Assembly: GCA_945890595.1 (NCBI GenBank)
Contig: CAMDCQ010000021.1
Location: forward strand, 1-19,052
Direction of reading: 5' to 3'
Source: Chitinophaga pinensis
GTDB lineage: Bacteria > Bacteroidota > Bacteroidia > NS11-12g > UBA9320
Length of the DNA stretch: 19,052 nt
The position numbers and the translations under genes are program-made. The notes beneath the pieces are model-generated. The model did not search any database, had not been told where the DNA came from, and saw nothing but the letters and a program-made list of their open reading frames with translations. Positions within the stretch are counted from its first letter, which is position 1. The number at the start of each line of letters is the position of its first letter. Below, one piece after another: positions 1 through 7,913 of the stretch.

Positions 1-176
1 ACCATCGAAAGAGCATCTTGCTTATCCTGCACAGAGAAATTGTCTATGTAGAATTTTGCTCTTTCATTTATAGTTTTAGCCGCATTACGTACCTTACCTT
101 CCTCAGAAGATTTGATGCGCAGCGGATAAAACCGATCACATATATTTACTTTTATGGATATCTCTAGTTCAGACAT
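1..176 (-). CDS. zapA: Cell division protein ZapA, N-terminal part (cut by window edge)
   Basis: ZapA binds FtsZ and cross-links protofilaments at the division ring. Reading the minus strand from the ATG at 176 gives an open frame of 58 codons running off the left edge. It starts MSELEISIKVNICDRFYPLR and continues with an EEGKVRNAAK stretch and SVQDKQDALSM. This matches the usual N-terminal ZapA pattern: a beta strand with a DR(F/Y)PL motif, then the helix with 'vrkAAk.IN' and 'QDkqDaLam'. The C-terminal coiled coil lies outside the window. The start lies 21 bases after the stop of the upstream coiled-coil gene, so co-transcription with it and pheT is likely. There is no clear Shine-Dalgarno sequence. 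The family call is fairly sure even though only the N-terminal half is visible. Confidence 0.85.
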   Translation of the reverse strand, partial: MSELEISIKVNICDRFYPLRIKSSEEGKVRNAAKTINERAKFYIDNFSVQDKQDALSM

Positions 177-197
177 TCTAGCCTGTTGTCTTGTTAT

Positions 198-482
198 TTA
201 TTTTTTTACTAAGGTTAAGCACTTGTCTATTTCCTGTATTAGCTGGTCTATTTGGTTTTTAAACTCAGTTGTGTCGGTTGCTAAACTAGCACTGTGTGCA
301 AGATTACTAATTTTATTTGTTTCTTGAAAATTAAGTAATTCTTGGGTGTTGTTTTCTAACTTCTTTTTTAACTGTTGATTCTCTATGGTTAATTGCTCAT
401 TCTTAGTTTCGAGTACTTCACACTTGCTCTTCAGCTGTTTAATGTGAAATTCTATATTTTCTAAACGAGCAAAAAGTTCCAT
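198..482 (-). CDS. Small coiled-coil protein between pheT and zapA, possible ZapB-like division factor
   Basis: A 94-residue protein with no signal peptide and no membrane segment. Residues about 4-55 form a continuous heptad-rich coiled coil rich in Glu, Lys, Gln and Asn. A conserved-looking tail follows, with KISNLAHS, a TTEFKN stretch and QEIDKCLTLVKK. I recall proteins with this tail pattern in many Bacteroidota at the same place before zapA, usually annotated as hypothetical. Its ATG overlaps the pheT stop by one base (TAATG), and zapA begins 21 bases downstream, so the three genes are probably translated from one mRNA. Size, coiled coil and position resemble ZapB, the ZapA partner of gammaproteobacteria, but I see no sequence similarity I could defend. 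The division role is inference from context. Confidence 0.8.
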   Translation of the reverse strand: MELFARLENIEFHIKQLKSKCEVLETKNEQLTIENQQLKKKLENNTQELLNFQETNKISNLAHSASLATDTTEFKNQIDQLIQEIDKCLTLVKK

Positions 483-2824
483 TATTTTCTAATGATAGCG
501 TTTAGATTAGACTCAAAATTAGTTATTAATCTAGCCATGAGTGCATCTATTTCGGTGTCTTCCATAGTCTTTTTTGGATTATACATAAAGAATGCAACGG
601 CATACGATTTCTGATTTTCTTCTAAAGGTTTACCTTCATATACGTCAAAAAGTAATAAATCGGTAAGCGTTTGTTGAAGTGTCTGTTTGGCGATTTTTTG
701 CACTTCTGCATAACCTACGCTTTTGTCCAATACCAAAGAAAGATCTCTTCTTACAATGGGGAAAACCGGAATTTCAGCCAATCTGATCTCTGCATTAGCA
801 AGTTGCAAACACTTATTCCAATCTATACTCAGTGTAACGGCATCTTGTTTTAAGCCATGCATTTTCATTTGCTCCTTGGTAATGATAACAGATTGAGTCA
901 ATTTCTCTAACTGTTTAGGTGCAATATTTAATTTGGTAAGTAAGTTGGAAACTACAGCTAGTAGCTCATCTTGAGTAGCTTTTGTACTTTTTGTACTCCA
1001 GTGTTCGGGATGTCGGTTTCCAGAAAACGTAAGTTGTAATACTTCATTCTCTTCATAGTTTCCGTTTCGCTTAAAATAGGTTTTGCCAAATTCATAAAAT
1101 TTCACATCGCTGTTTTTGCGGTTAACATTGTATGCTACTGCACTCAAAGCAGAATTGACTAATTCCATGCGCATAACGCTCATGTCTTGACTTAGTGGAT
1201 TAAGCATGTGTACGGCCTCTTTTAATTCCTCTTCTGTGTACCATTTGCTGGATACTAATGAGTTGTTCATAATCTCATTAAATCCAATATCACTAAGGTA
1301 GTTGCTGATTTTTGCTTTCAACTTATTGGGAGCATTTGTAGCAATCACCGAAGGGATATAGTTTACTTTTTGAGGAATTGGAATATTATCAAATCCATAT
1401 ACCCGGAGAATCTCTTCATACACATCAACTGGACGCTCTACATCTGGTCGGTAACGTGGAACTTCTAAGAATAAATTTCTGTTGTTATTTACTTTTATCT
1501 TTATTTCCAAACTTTGCAAAATGCGTAAGGCATCATCCTCCGGAATTTCGTGACCTACGAAAGTGTTGAGGTCATCTAATTTGATTTCAATTTGAATAGG
1601 TTCGATTATTTCTGGGTAAATGTCAACTACTTCCGAAGCAATGTCTCCGCCTGCAATTTCTTGAATTAAGTTAACTGCTCGAATAAGAGCGAAGTTTACC
1701 ATTTCAGGGTCGGTTCCTCTCTCAAAGCGGTAACTTGAATCGGTGTTTAACCCAAAGCTCTTCGCTGTTTTTCGCACTGCTGCAGGGTTAAAATACGCAC
1801 TTTCTATAAAAACCGTCTTTGTAAAGTGGCTAACTCCAGAGTCTAATCCTCCAAATACACCTGCAAGCGCAATCGGTTTTTCACTGTCTGCAATAATCAG
1901 GTGATCCTCGTTTAATTCTCGTTCTACTTCGTCAAGTGTGATTATTTTTTCGCCTTTTTTCGCAAAACGAGCCTCTATTTTATGTCCTACTATTTTATTA
2001 TAGTCAAACGCGTGCAAGGGTTGACCCAGCTCATGCTGAATAAAGTTAGTTATATCAACAATGTTGTTAATGGGCTTTAGATCGATAGACTGTAATCTTT
2101 TTTTAAGCCAATCTGGAGATTCCTTAATGTCTACTCCTGTTATAGTAATGCCGCTGTACCTGGGTGTTGCGCTTAGGTTTTCGATGTTAACATCTATTCT
2201 CATTTGACCTCGAGCGTCAATACTTTCTATGGAAGGTTTTTTATATTTAACTCCTGTAAGTGCCTGCAATTCGCGGGCTACTCCTAGGTGAGAAATAGCG
2301 TCGCCTCTATTGGGTATAATGGCAATTTCTAGTTGTGTGTCCGTTTCTACTTCATACAGTTCAGTGAGGAGTGTTCCAGGCTCCAGTGCTGGATCAAGAA
2401 TCATAATGCCTTCGTGACTGCTGCCCAAACCTATTTCATCTTCTGCGCATATCATTCCTTCTGAAAGCTCACCTCTTATTTTGGAGGCTTTGATTTCAAA
2501 ACTGCCATCTGCCATATAAATCATGGTGCCTACAGGTGCGACTACCACTTTTTGACCAACTTCGACATTGGATGCGCCACACACAATATGGAGTATTGTA
2601 CCGTTACCAACGTCTACGGTAGTTTTGTTTAGCTTGTCTGCGTCAGGATGTTTTTCTTTCGAGAGAACGTGTCCTACCACAAGATTTTTAAGTCCGCCTT
2701 TTATGGATTCTGTGGTTAAAATATGTTCCACTTCCAAGCCACTCATCGTAAGCTTTTCACAGATTTGCTCTAACGGCAAATCTAGTTTTATGAATTGTTG
2801 TAACCAGTTATATGATATCTTCAT
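482..2824 (-). CDS. pheT: Phenylalanine--tRNA ligase beta subunit
   Basis: Beta chain of the alpha2-beta2 enzyme that charges tRNA-Phe; it holds tRNA-binding and editing functions while the alpha chain (PheS) is catalytic. The 780-residue length is normal for bacterial PheT. Visible regions in order: N-terminal MKISYNWLQQFI; an EMAP/OB-fold tRNA-binding domain at about 40-155 (with KEKHPDADKL); the B3/B4 editing domain at about 210-400 (IPNRGDAISHLGVARE just before it, HAFDYNKI, LAGVFGG, SYRFERGTDP); the B5 domain at about 405-475; the catalytic-like core; and a C-terminal anticodon-binding FDX-ACB domain from about 690 (FPIVRRDLSLVLD). It starts with ATG at 2824 and is first in a minus-strand unit with the coiled-coil gene and zapA. 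pheS is not in the window, so the two subunits are not adjacent here. No convincing promoter was found in the 91 bases before it. Confidence 0.97.
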   Translation of the reverse strand: MKISYNWLQQFIKLDLPLEQICEKLTMSGLEVEHILTTESIKGGLKNLVVGHVLSKEKHPDADKLNKTTVDVGNGTILHIVCGASNVEVGQKVVVAPVGTMIYMADGSFEIKASKIRGELSEGMICAEDEIGLGSSHEGIMILDPALEPGTLLTELYEVETDTQLEIAIIPNRGDAISHLGVARELQALTGVKYKKPSIESIDARGQMRIDVNIENLSATPRYSGITITGVDIKESPDWLKKRLQSIDLKPINNIVDITNFIQHELGQPLHAFDYNKIVGHKIEARFAKKGEKIITLDEVERELNEDHLIIADSEKPIALAGVFGGLDSGVSHFTKTVFIESAYFNPAAVRKTAKSFGLNTDSSYRFERGTDPEMVNFALIRAVNLIQEIAGGDIASEVVDIYPEIIEPIQIEIKLDDLNTFVGHEIPEDDALRILQSLEIKIKVNNNRNLFLEVPRYRPDVERPVDVYEEILRVYGFDNIPIPQKVNYIPSVIATNAPNKLKAKISNYLSDIGFNEIMNNSLVSSKWYTEEELKEAVHMLNPLSQDMSVMRMELVNSALSAVAYNVNRKNSDVKFYEFGKTYFKRNGNYEENEVLQLTFSGNRHPEHWSTKSTKATQDELLAVVSNLLTKLNIAPKQLEKLTQSVIITKEQMKMHGLKQDAVTLSIDWNKCLQLANAEIRLAEIPVFPIVRRDLSLVLDKSVGYAEVQKIAKQTLQQTLTDLLLFDVYEGKPLEENQKSYAVAFFMYNPKKTMEDTEIDALMARLITNFESNLNAIIRK

Positions 2825-2915
2825 TATTAAACCTGCAGCGAAGATAATTGTGTATTTGTAAACTTAACTTTAGTATAGCGTATTTTATACATATTTTATT
2901 AATCTTGCCCCAGTT

Positions 2916-3740
2916 ATGCTTAAAGTGGACACCAGCTATTGGATAGCTCAAGGTAATAAAATTTTGGTGGAGCAAGTTCCACTTTTACTAGCAGCTTTGG
3001 TGGTGCTCGTGATAGGCTGGTGGCTTGTTGGAAGGGTAAATGGTTGGCTCAAACGATTGATGACTTCTAATAAAGTTGAAGTCTCATTGATTCCTTTTTT
3101 GGGTAGTTTGGTAAATGTTGGACTCAAAGTATTATTGTTAGTAACGGTTGCTACTATGCTAGGAATCGGTACTACAAGTTTCGTAACTATACTGGGTGCT
3201 GCTGGGTTAGCAGTAGGTTTAGCGTTGCAAGGAAGCTTATCTAATTTTGCGGGAGGAGTTTTGATTTTGTTATTTAAACCCTTTAAAGTAGGAGATATTA
3301 TAGAATCCGATGGAGAAAGGGGAGAGGTGAAAAGTATCACTGTTTTGTATACCATTCTATCGTCACCTTCAGACAATACCGTTATACTTCCTAATGGTCA
3401 CGTGGCTAATAATAAGGTAATTAATTTTTCCAAAGAGGATAATAGACGAGTAGATCTTACGGTAGGTATTGATTATGGAGAAGATATAGAAAAAGCAAAG
3501 GCTGTTATTTTGGAGGCTATACTGAAGGTTCCCAAAGTCCTTGAAGATCCAGCTCCTTTTGTGGGTATAATCGGTTTTGGAGATAGCTCCGTAAACTTGA
3601 CCATTCGGCCATTTGCACGTTCGGTAGATTATTGGGACGTCTATTTTGCTTCATATGAGGCTATAAAAAAGGCCTTGGATGACAATAATATCGAGATACC
3701 TTATCCCCATCAAGTGGAGATTTCAAAGAAAACAGAGTGA
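2916..3740 (+). CDS. mscS: Small-conductance mechanosensitive channel, MscS family
   Basis: A homo-heptameric inner-membrane channel that opens under membrane tension and releases solutes during hypo-osmotic shock. The 274 residues match the minimal MscS layout (E. coli MscS is 286). Hydrophobic segments lie at about 20-40, 61-86 and 90-118. The third is the pore helix, with the Ala/Gly-packed run GAAGLAVGLALQGSLSNFAG that is close to the E. coli sequence. The cytoplasmic beta domain follows (FKPFKVGDIIE, then SPSDNTVILPNG and NFSKEDNRRVDLTVGIDYGED), with the alpha/beta domain ending in EIPYPHQVEI. It is transcribed alone, divergent from pheT with 91 bases between them and convergent with the ArsC-like gene. 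The ATG at 2916 is the first in frame and has no Shine-Dalgarno sequence. The 98 bases after the stop contain no convincing terminator. Confidence 0.95.
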   Translation: MLKVDTSYWIAQGNKILVEQVPLLLAALVVLVIGWWLVGRVNGWLKRLMTSNKVEVSLIPFLGSLVNVGLKVLLLVTVATMLGIGTTSFVTILGAAGLAVGLALQGSLSNFAGGVLILLFKPFKVGDIIESDGERGEVKSITVLYTILSSPSDNTVILPNGHVANNKVINFSKEDNRRVDLTVGIDYGEDIEKAKAVILEAILKVPKVLEDPAPFVGIIGFGDSSVNLTIRPFARSVDYWDVYFASYEAIKKALDDNNIEIPYPHQVEISKKTE

Positions 3741-3838
3741 TTCACTATTTCTTGGTGCATTTCTGTGTTAGCAACAGCCGTTGTGGTTTTACGGAGTAGT
3801 ATTACGAGCTTAACAGTTTGTAAGAACTATTTGCACAC

Positions 3839-4171
3839 TCAAAGAAATGTCAATACTAATTCGGGAGGTCTGCAGATCAGCGCTTTCTCCTTCGTTTCAA
3901 CGATCGGACGTTCTATCAATTTTGGGTGAGCTGCCATAGCAGCAGTTATTTCTGCATCAGATAAAACTTTCCCTTTGTAAAGCTCTTTCCAAATAGCCTC
4001 GCCTTTTCGCACTAATTCAATAGGCGTAATACCTAATTTTAGAATAAGTGAAGTTAACTGATCCTCCGATAGCGGATGAGAAATATAGTCTATTATTTCA
4101 ACACCTTCTTTGGCCATTAAGGCCAAACATTGTCTGCTTTTGGAGCACCGATTGTTGTGGTATATTTTCAT
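3839..4171 (-). CDS. arsC: ArsC-family (glutaredoxin-type) arsenate reductase or related thiol protein
   Basis: A 110-residue thioredoxin-fold protein of the ArsC/Spx superfamily. The N-terminal strand leads into HNNRCSKSR, with the candidate catalytic cysteine at C9. The three arginines that bind the arsenate oxyanion in E. coli ArsC have counterparts at R55 (ELVRKGE), R88 (ERPIV) and R101 (CRPPE). With all three present, a reductase fits better than a regulator such as Spx. The protein is shorter than E. coli ArsC (about 140 residues) and no arsenic efflux or arsR gene is nearby, so arsenate detoxification in the cell is not shown. Many Bacteroidota carry such stand-alone copies. It follows the NADP+ reductase gene by 53 bases on the same strand and may share its promoter. 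Confidence 0.85.
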   Translation of the reverse strand: MKIYHNNRCSKSRQCLALMAKEGVEIIDYISHPLSEDQLTSLILKLGITPIELVRKGEAIWKELYKGKVLSDAEITAAMAAHPKLIERPIVETKEKALICRPPELVLTFL

Positions 4172-4185
4172 GTATAGTTTTCGTG

Positions 4186-4203
4186 TAGGGTTGAATGACC
4201 CTA
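4186..4203 (-). other. Small inverted repeat between the NADP+ reductase and arsC genes
   Basis: TAGGGT (4186-4191) and ACCCTA (4198-4203) form a perfect 6-bp stem with a 6-base loop, in the 53-base gap between the two minus-strand genes. On the minus strand it is not followed by a T run, so it is not a classical terminator. It could act as an mRNA processing or stability element, or be chance. Confidence 0.35.
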
Positions 4204-4224
4204 ATTACCTCAACAAATAAAAAT

Positions 4225-5229
4225 TTATGAACCTGGGGCTCCCATTACTGTGGTATATTTCAACACAAGTTTTCGGTCAGGGAAAATTCGTTTGTAGCAT
4301 GATTGTACAGCAAGTGTAGCTTCATGAAAGCCGCAAAGAATCAACTTTAACTTTCCTTCGTATTGATTTATATCCCCAATAGCAAATATGCCAGGTGCAT
4401 TGGTTTGGTAATCGGTGGTGTTTACCAAGATAGCCTCTTTACCTAGGTCAAGACCCCATTCCTTTATTGGTCCTAGTTTTGGACTTAGACCAAAAAGTGG
4501 GATGAAGTAATCGGTGTCTACATGCAGAGTCGTTTCACTACCTTGCGATATGCTCAGGCCTGTTAACTCACTATCGCCTTTGAGCTCGGTTATTTCTGCT
4601 TCGGTGATTAAGGTCATTTTCCCACTAGCTACCAAGTTTTCTACTTTTTCAACAGAATCCAACGCTCCTCTAAAAGCCGTTCTTCTGTGCACAAGCGTTA
4701 CGTCACTCGCTACATCTGCCAAGAATATGGACCAATCTAGCGCACTATCGCCGCCGCCGGCAATTACTATTTTTTTATCTCTGAATTTTTCAGGATCTTT
4801 TATGATGTAGTCAATGCCATGATCTTCGAACTTAGCAATGTTTTCGAGCTCTGGTTTTCGAGGAGCAAAGCATCCTAATCCGCCAGCAATCATTATGTTC
4901 GGAGCACTATGCTTTGTTCCTCTGTCGGTAGTTACTATAAACTTTCCGTCTTCTGTTTTCTCAATAGTTTCTGCTCTTTCTCCTAAGGTGAAGCCGGGGT
5001 TAAATGGCTTTGCTTGTTCCATAAGATTATCTACTAAGTCTCCTGCCAATATACTGGGAAATCCAGGTATGTCGTAAATGGGTTTTTTCGGGTATATCTC
5101 CGCTAGCTGACCTCCAGGTTGTGGTAGGTAGTCTATTAAATGACATTTTAGCTTTAGTAATCCGGCTTCAAAAACGGCAAATAATCCAGTAGGACCTGCA
5201 CCTATTATTATGATGTCTGTTTCTATCAC
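4225..5229 (-). CDS. Ferredoxin/flavodoxin--NADP+ reductase, thioredoxin-reductase-like type
   Basis: An FAD- and NADPH-binding enzyme that passes electrons between NADP(H) and ferredoxin or flavodoxin. The 334 residues show the FAD dinucleotide motif GAGPTG (10-15), PGGQ (38-41), YPKKPIYDIPGFP (46-58), a second Rossmann motif AGGGDSALDW (157-166), the NADPH-phosphate-binding HRR..FR pattern (181-187) and the C-terminal FAD motif AIGDINQY. The redox CxxC of true thioredoxin reductases is absent, and the region reads GLGCFAPRK as in the TrxR-like reductases of Bacillus YumC and Chlorobium type. That absence is the main reason for the call. The start is GTG at 5229; the frame is closed by a stop at 5248-5250, and the usual N-terminus of the family begins only a few residues before GAGPTG. 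It is transcribed with the ArsC-like gene and divergent from the VWA gene. Confidence 0.92.
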   Translation of the reverse strand: MIETDIIIIGAGPTGLFAVFEAGLLKLKCHLIDYLPQPGGQLAEIYPKKPIYDIPGFPSILAGDLVDNLMEQAKPFNPGFTLGERAETIEKTEDGKFIVTTDRGTKHSAPNIMIAGGLGCFAPRKPELENIAKFEDHGIDYIIKDPEKFRDKKIVIAGGGDSALDWSIFLADVASDVTLVHRRTAFRGALDSVEKVENLVASGKMTLITEAEITELKGDSELTGLSISQGSETTLHVDTDYFIPLFGLSPKLGPIKEWGLDLGKEAILVNTTDYQTNAPGIFAIGDINQYEGKLKLILCGFHEATLAVQSCYKRIFPDRKLVLKYTTVMGAPGS

Positions 5230-5234
5230 GGGCG

Positions 5235-5263
5235 CAAAGGTAATTTTTCATGTGCAAATTCAA
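5235..5263 (-). promoter_or_regulatory. Bacteroidota-type promoter for the NADP+ reductase gene
   Basis: On the minus strand, TTG (5263-5261) is followed by 18 bases and then TACCTTTG (5242-5235), an exact match to the TAnnTTTG -7 element. The expected transcription start, about 4-9 bases downstream, falls at roughly 5226-5231, on or beside the GTG start codon at 5229. The mRNA may therefore be leaderless or have only a couple of leader bases. Confidence 0.7.
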
Positions 5264-5399
5264 GTATGAAGTTCTTGGTACATTGTTCTTTTTAATAATT
5301 AGTCCTTGCAGTTTGGTTTTTTCTCTATTCTTATGGTTGAGATAAGCGTAAGACGCAATGTGATATTCTTTTATTAGCGTTTCCATTTGCACTTCCCAC

Positions 5400-7508
5400 T
5401 TGAGATTGATTATCATTGCCGTATTGAATTGGAATGTCTCCATAGCTTACCCGTGGTGGTTTGTTTTACTCTGCATAATTATCGGCGCCGCGTATGCGAG
5501 TTTACTGTATCATAATTCGAAAGATCGTGAGCGTTTTGGAGATCATAAGTGGGTTCTACTACTATTACCCTGCCTGCGTTTTTTACTGGGTAGTATTCTA
5601 GCATTTTTGCTCCTTGGTCCGGTCTTAAAGTATGCTGGGTTTATTACCCAGAAACCTATTATCTCTTTAGTCGTAGATGACTCCAAATCGATGAGTAACG
5701 GTTTGTCTACCACTAGTTTGTCTCAATCTGTTACAGAGTTACAGGCTAATCTCTCCGAAAAGTATGATGTAAACGTGGTGGCTTTCAGCGATGTCCCCGC
5801 ATTTGCTTCTGCAGATAAGTTATCGGCTAAAGGTACTGAAACAGATATTTCAATGGCACTGCGTTATGCTACCGAACAACAGGTTAATCAAAATTTGGGA
5901 GCGGTGGTGTTAATTACAGATGGTATTTACAATGCGGGTAGTAATCCTGGTTTTGTAATCGAAAATTATAAAGTGCCAATCTATACGGTTGGTACCGGAG
6001 ACTCTGTGGTCTATGCAGACTTGAGTGTACATAATGTGTCGCACAATAGCTTAGCGTATTTGGGAAATGAGTTCCCGATGCGTATTGAAGTAAAAGCAAG
6101 CAAACTAGTAGGGAAACAAGCTAATTTACAAGTTCTACACAACGGTGTTAGTGTTGTTCAAAAGAGCATTGCTATCAATAAAGAATCGTTTTTTATGGAG
6201 ACAGATGTTGTTGCTAAAGCCAAAACTCTCGGACAGAATAAGGTGGAGGTTAGACTTACTACGTTTGATAATGAAAAGAATAAGCAGAACAACGCCTATA
6301 CTTTTTATGTAGATGTAATAGACGGCAAAAAGAAGGTGGAATTATGGGCAGAGGCACCACATCCTGATTTAGGCATGCTTCGGGCAGCCATAAATGCCCA
6401 TGAGAATTATGAAGCCTCTATTGTACTGGGATCATTTGCGGTGTCACCTGATTGTGATTTGGTAATTTTACATAATTGGTTTGCTTCTCCTGCGCAACTC
6501 AATTTATACGAAAAACTAAAAAGCAGCGGAGTCCCGATGTTACTAATCGTAGGCGACAAGTTCAATAGCCGTATTTTTAATAACGGAAGTCAGGATATTA
6601 AATTTAGTGTATCCGGACGGGGCGTAATCTCTGCTTTACCTAATTTGAATCCTGCGTTTGAATATTTTGAACTAGATCCATTCTTGGCTTCGTCCATAAA
6701 AAAATGGCCACCACTTACGGCCCCTTTTGGCAAATTTTCAGGCTATGTACCAAGCGATGTGCTGCTCTTTCAGCAAATAGGTTCCGTGAGTACACAAGAG
6801 CCCTTACTTTTATTAAACAACCGTAGTAATTCGAGGTTAGGCATTTTAGCAGGAACAGGATTGTGGCAATGGCGTCTTATTGACTTTGAAAAAAATGGGA
6901 ATACGGATGGAGTGAATAGTTTGATTACAAAAATGGTTCAATACTTAGCCGTAAAAGAAGAGAAGAAGTTGCTTAAAGTGTACCCCAATGCAAAGCAATA
7001 TGGTATGGGAGACAATGTATCACTCATAGGAGAATTATATAACCAAAGTTTGGATGCGTTAAGCGGTCAGGAAATCAATGTAAATTTAAAAAATGCTGAT
7101 GGGAAGGTATATAAGCATACGATGACCGCCAGTGGAAGTCAGTATAAATTGGTATTGCCTAATCTTGCTGTAGGAGCATATCAATTTGAGGCCAAAGCAA
7201 CCATAGGTGGCGTTTCATTGACAGACAAAGGTTACTTTACGGTGGTTGGCCAGCAGAAGGAACTTGCCAATCTTACCGCAGATTTTAGTTTGCTTAGGCA
7301 GTTATCTGCTTCAACTGATGGGGAGTTTGTTCCTTACGCAGCGATGCAAAGCTTGGGTCAGTCGCTACTTGCCAACGAAAATTTTAAGTCTGTAATAGCT
7401 GAAGAGAATAAGCTTGAAGATTTAATTAAATTCAAATGGCTGTTTTGGTTGCTGCTCTCCTTACTTAGTTTGGAGTGGTTTGTGCGTAAATGGGCAGGAG
7501 GGTATTAA
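5400..7508 (+). CDS. Membrane-anchored VWA-domain protein of unknown function
   Basis: A protein of up to 702 residues. Two hydrophobic segments (about 19-37 and 51-77) precede a von Willebrand A domain at about 86-200 with an intact metal (MIDAS) site: DDSKS at 93-97 (D-x-S-x-S), a threonine in GTETD (T146 or T148) and D174 in LITDG. A long beta-rich region follows with no catalytic motif I recognise. A single membrane helix at about 678-697 (KWLFWLLLSLLSLEWFV) lies near the C-terminus. The middle part is thus predicted to be periplasmic. The layout recalls BatA/BatB-like and other Bacteroidota VWA membrane proteins, but no MoxR ATPase or Bat genes are adjacent. There is no ATG near the start: the frame opens with TTG at 5400, and TTG at 5424 (MNWNVSIAYPWW, 694 residues) is equally or more likely. 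Confidence 0.85.
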   Translation: MRLIIIAVLNWNVSIAYPWWFVLLCIIIGAAYASLLYHNSKDRERFGDHKWVLLLLPCLRFLLGSILAFLLLGPVLKYAGFITQKPIISLVVDDSKSMSNGLSTTSLSQSVTELQANLSEKYDVNVVAFSDVPAFASADKLSAKGTETDISMALRYATEQQVNQNLGAVVLITDGIYNAGSNPGFVIENYKVPIYTVGTGDSVVYADLSVHNVSHNSLAYLGNEFPMRIEVKASKLVGKQANLQVLHNGVSVVQKSIAINKESFFMETDVVAKAKTLGQNKVEVRLTTFDNEKNKQNNAYTFYVDVIDGKKKVELWAEAPHPDLGMLRAAINAHENYEASIVLGSFAVSPDCDLVILHNWFASPAQLNLYEKLKSSGVPMLLIVGDKFNSRIFNNGSQDIKFSVSGRGVISALPNLNPAFEYFELDPFLASSIKKWPPLTAPFGKFSGYVPSDVLLFQQIGSVSTQEPLLLLNNRSNSRLGILAGTGLWQWRLIDFEKNGNTDGVNSLITKMVQYLAVKEEKKLLKVYPNAKQYGMGDNVSLIGELYNQSLDALSGQEINVNLKNADGKVYKHTMTASGSQYKLVLPNLAVGAYQFEAKATIGGVSLTDKGYFTVVGQQKELANLTADFSLLRQLSASTDGEFVPYAAMQSLGQSLLANENFKSVIAEENKLEDLIKFKWLFWLLLSLLSLEWFVRKWAGGY

Positions 7509-7575
7509 GGCTTGTCTGGAGTTGAAATAAGAATAGCATTCACTGGCACAACGAATAGAATAGATATTTAAGAAT

Positions 7576-7610
7576 TTAACATTCATAATTCATTATTATT
7601 ATTAAATTTG
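7576..7610 (+). promoter_or_regulatory. Promoter of rpsO
   Basis: TAAATTTG (7603-7610) is an exact TAnnTTTG -7 element. Upstream, TTAACA (7576-7581) is a near match to the -33 region at slightly long spacing (21 bases after the hexamer). Transcription would start at about 7614-7619, giving a leader of roughly 25-30 bases that is A/T-rich and has no Shine-Dalgarno sequence, which suits S1-type initiation in this phylum. Confidence 0.6.
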
Positions 7611-7643
7611 CAGCCCTATAAATAGAAATATTTACAAATACAC

Positions 7644-7913
7644 ATGCGTTTAACAGCAGAAACAAAATCAGAATTAATAGCTCAGTACAGCGGAGACGCT
7701 AAGAATACTGGCCATGCGGAAGCACAAGGTGCGATATTCACTCATAGAATTACGCACCTTACTGGACACCTTAAAATTAACAAAAAAGATTACTCTACAG
7801 AACTTACGCTTATTAAGCTAGTAGGTAAAAGAAGAGCTCTTTTAAACTATATTGCTAAGAAAGATGTTGTTCACTACCGTGAACTTATCAAGCAACTAGG
7901 CATCAGAAAGTAA
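7644..7913 (+). CDS. rpsO: 30S ribosomal protein S15
   Basis: S15 binds 16S rRNA at the three-way junction of helices 20-22 and is a primary assembly protein of the small subunit platform. The 89 residues are the standard length. Family signatures are visible: GDAKNTGHAEAQ (19-30), the HRITHLTGHLKINKKDY helix-turn region, GKRRALLNYIAKKD and the C-terminal YRELIKQLGIRK. It is preceded by its own promoter and followed by pnp in the same direction, the same rpsO-pnp order as in many bacteria. The short A/T-rich leader leaves no room for the pseudoknot that S15 uses for autoregulation in E. coli. No terminator separates it from pnp, so read-through is expected. Confidence 0.97.
   Translation: MRLTAETKSELIAQYSGDAKNTGHAEAQGAIFTHRITHLTGHLKINKKDYSTELTLIKLVGKRRALLNYIAKKDVVHYRELIKQLGIRK

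Noticed and set aside
2825..2915. Promoters between pheT and mscS (TAATCTTG at 2900-2907; TAAGTTTA on the minus strand)
   Set aside because: Each has one mismatch to TAnnTTTG and no TTG at the right distance. Promoters must exist here but I cannot place them.
3741..3838. Possible terminator between mscS and the ArsC-like gene
   Set aside because: CAAC/GTTG and CCGT/ACGG pairings are short and have no T run in either direction.
5168..5443. 91-codon minus-strand frame across the start of the NADP+ reductase gene
   Set aside because: It overlaps the well-supported reductase in another frame, has no family-like sequence, and spans the promoter region. It looks like an open frame by chance.
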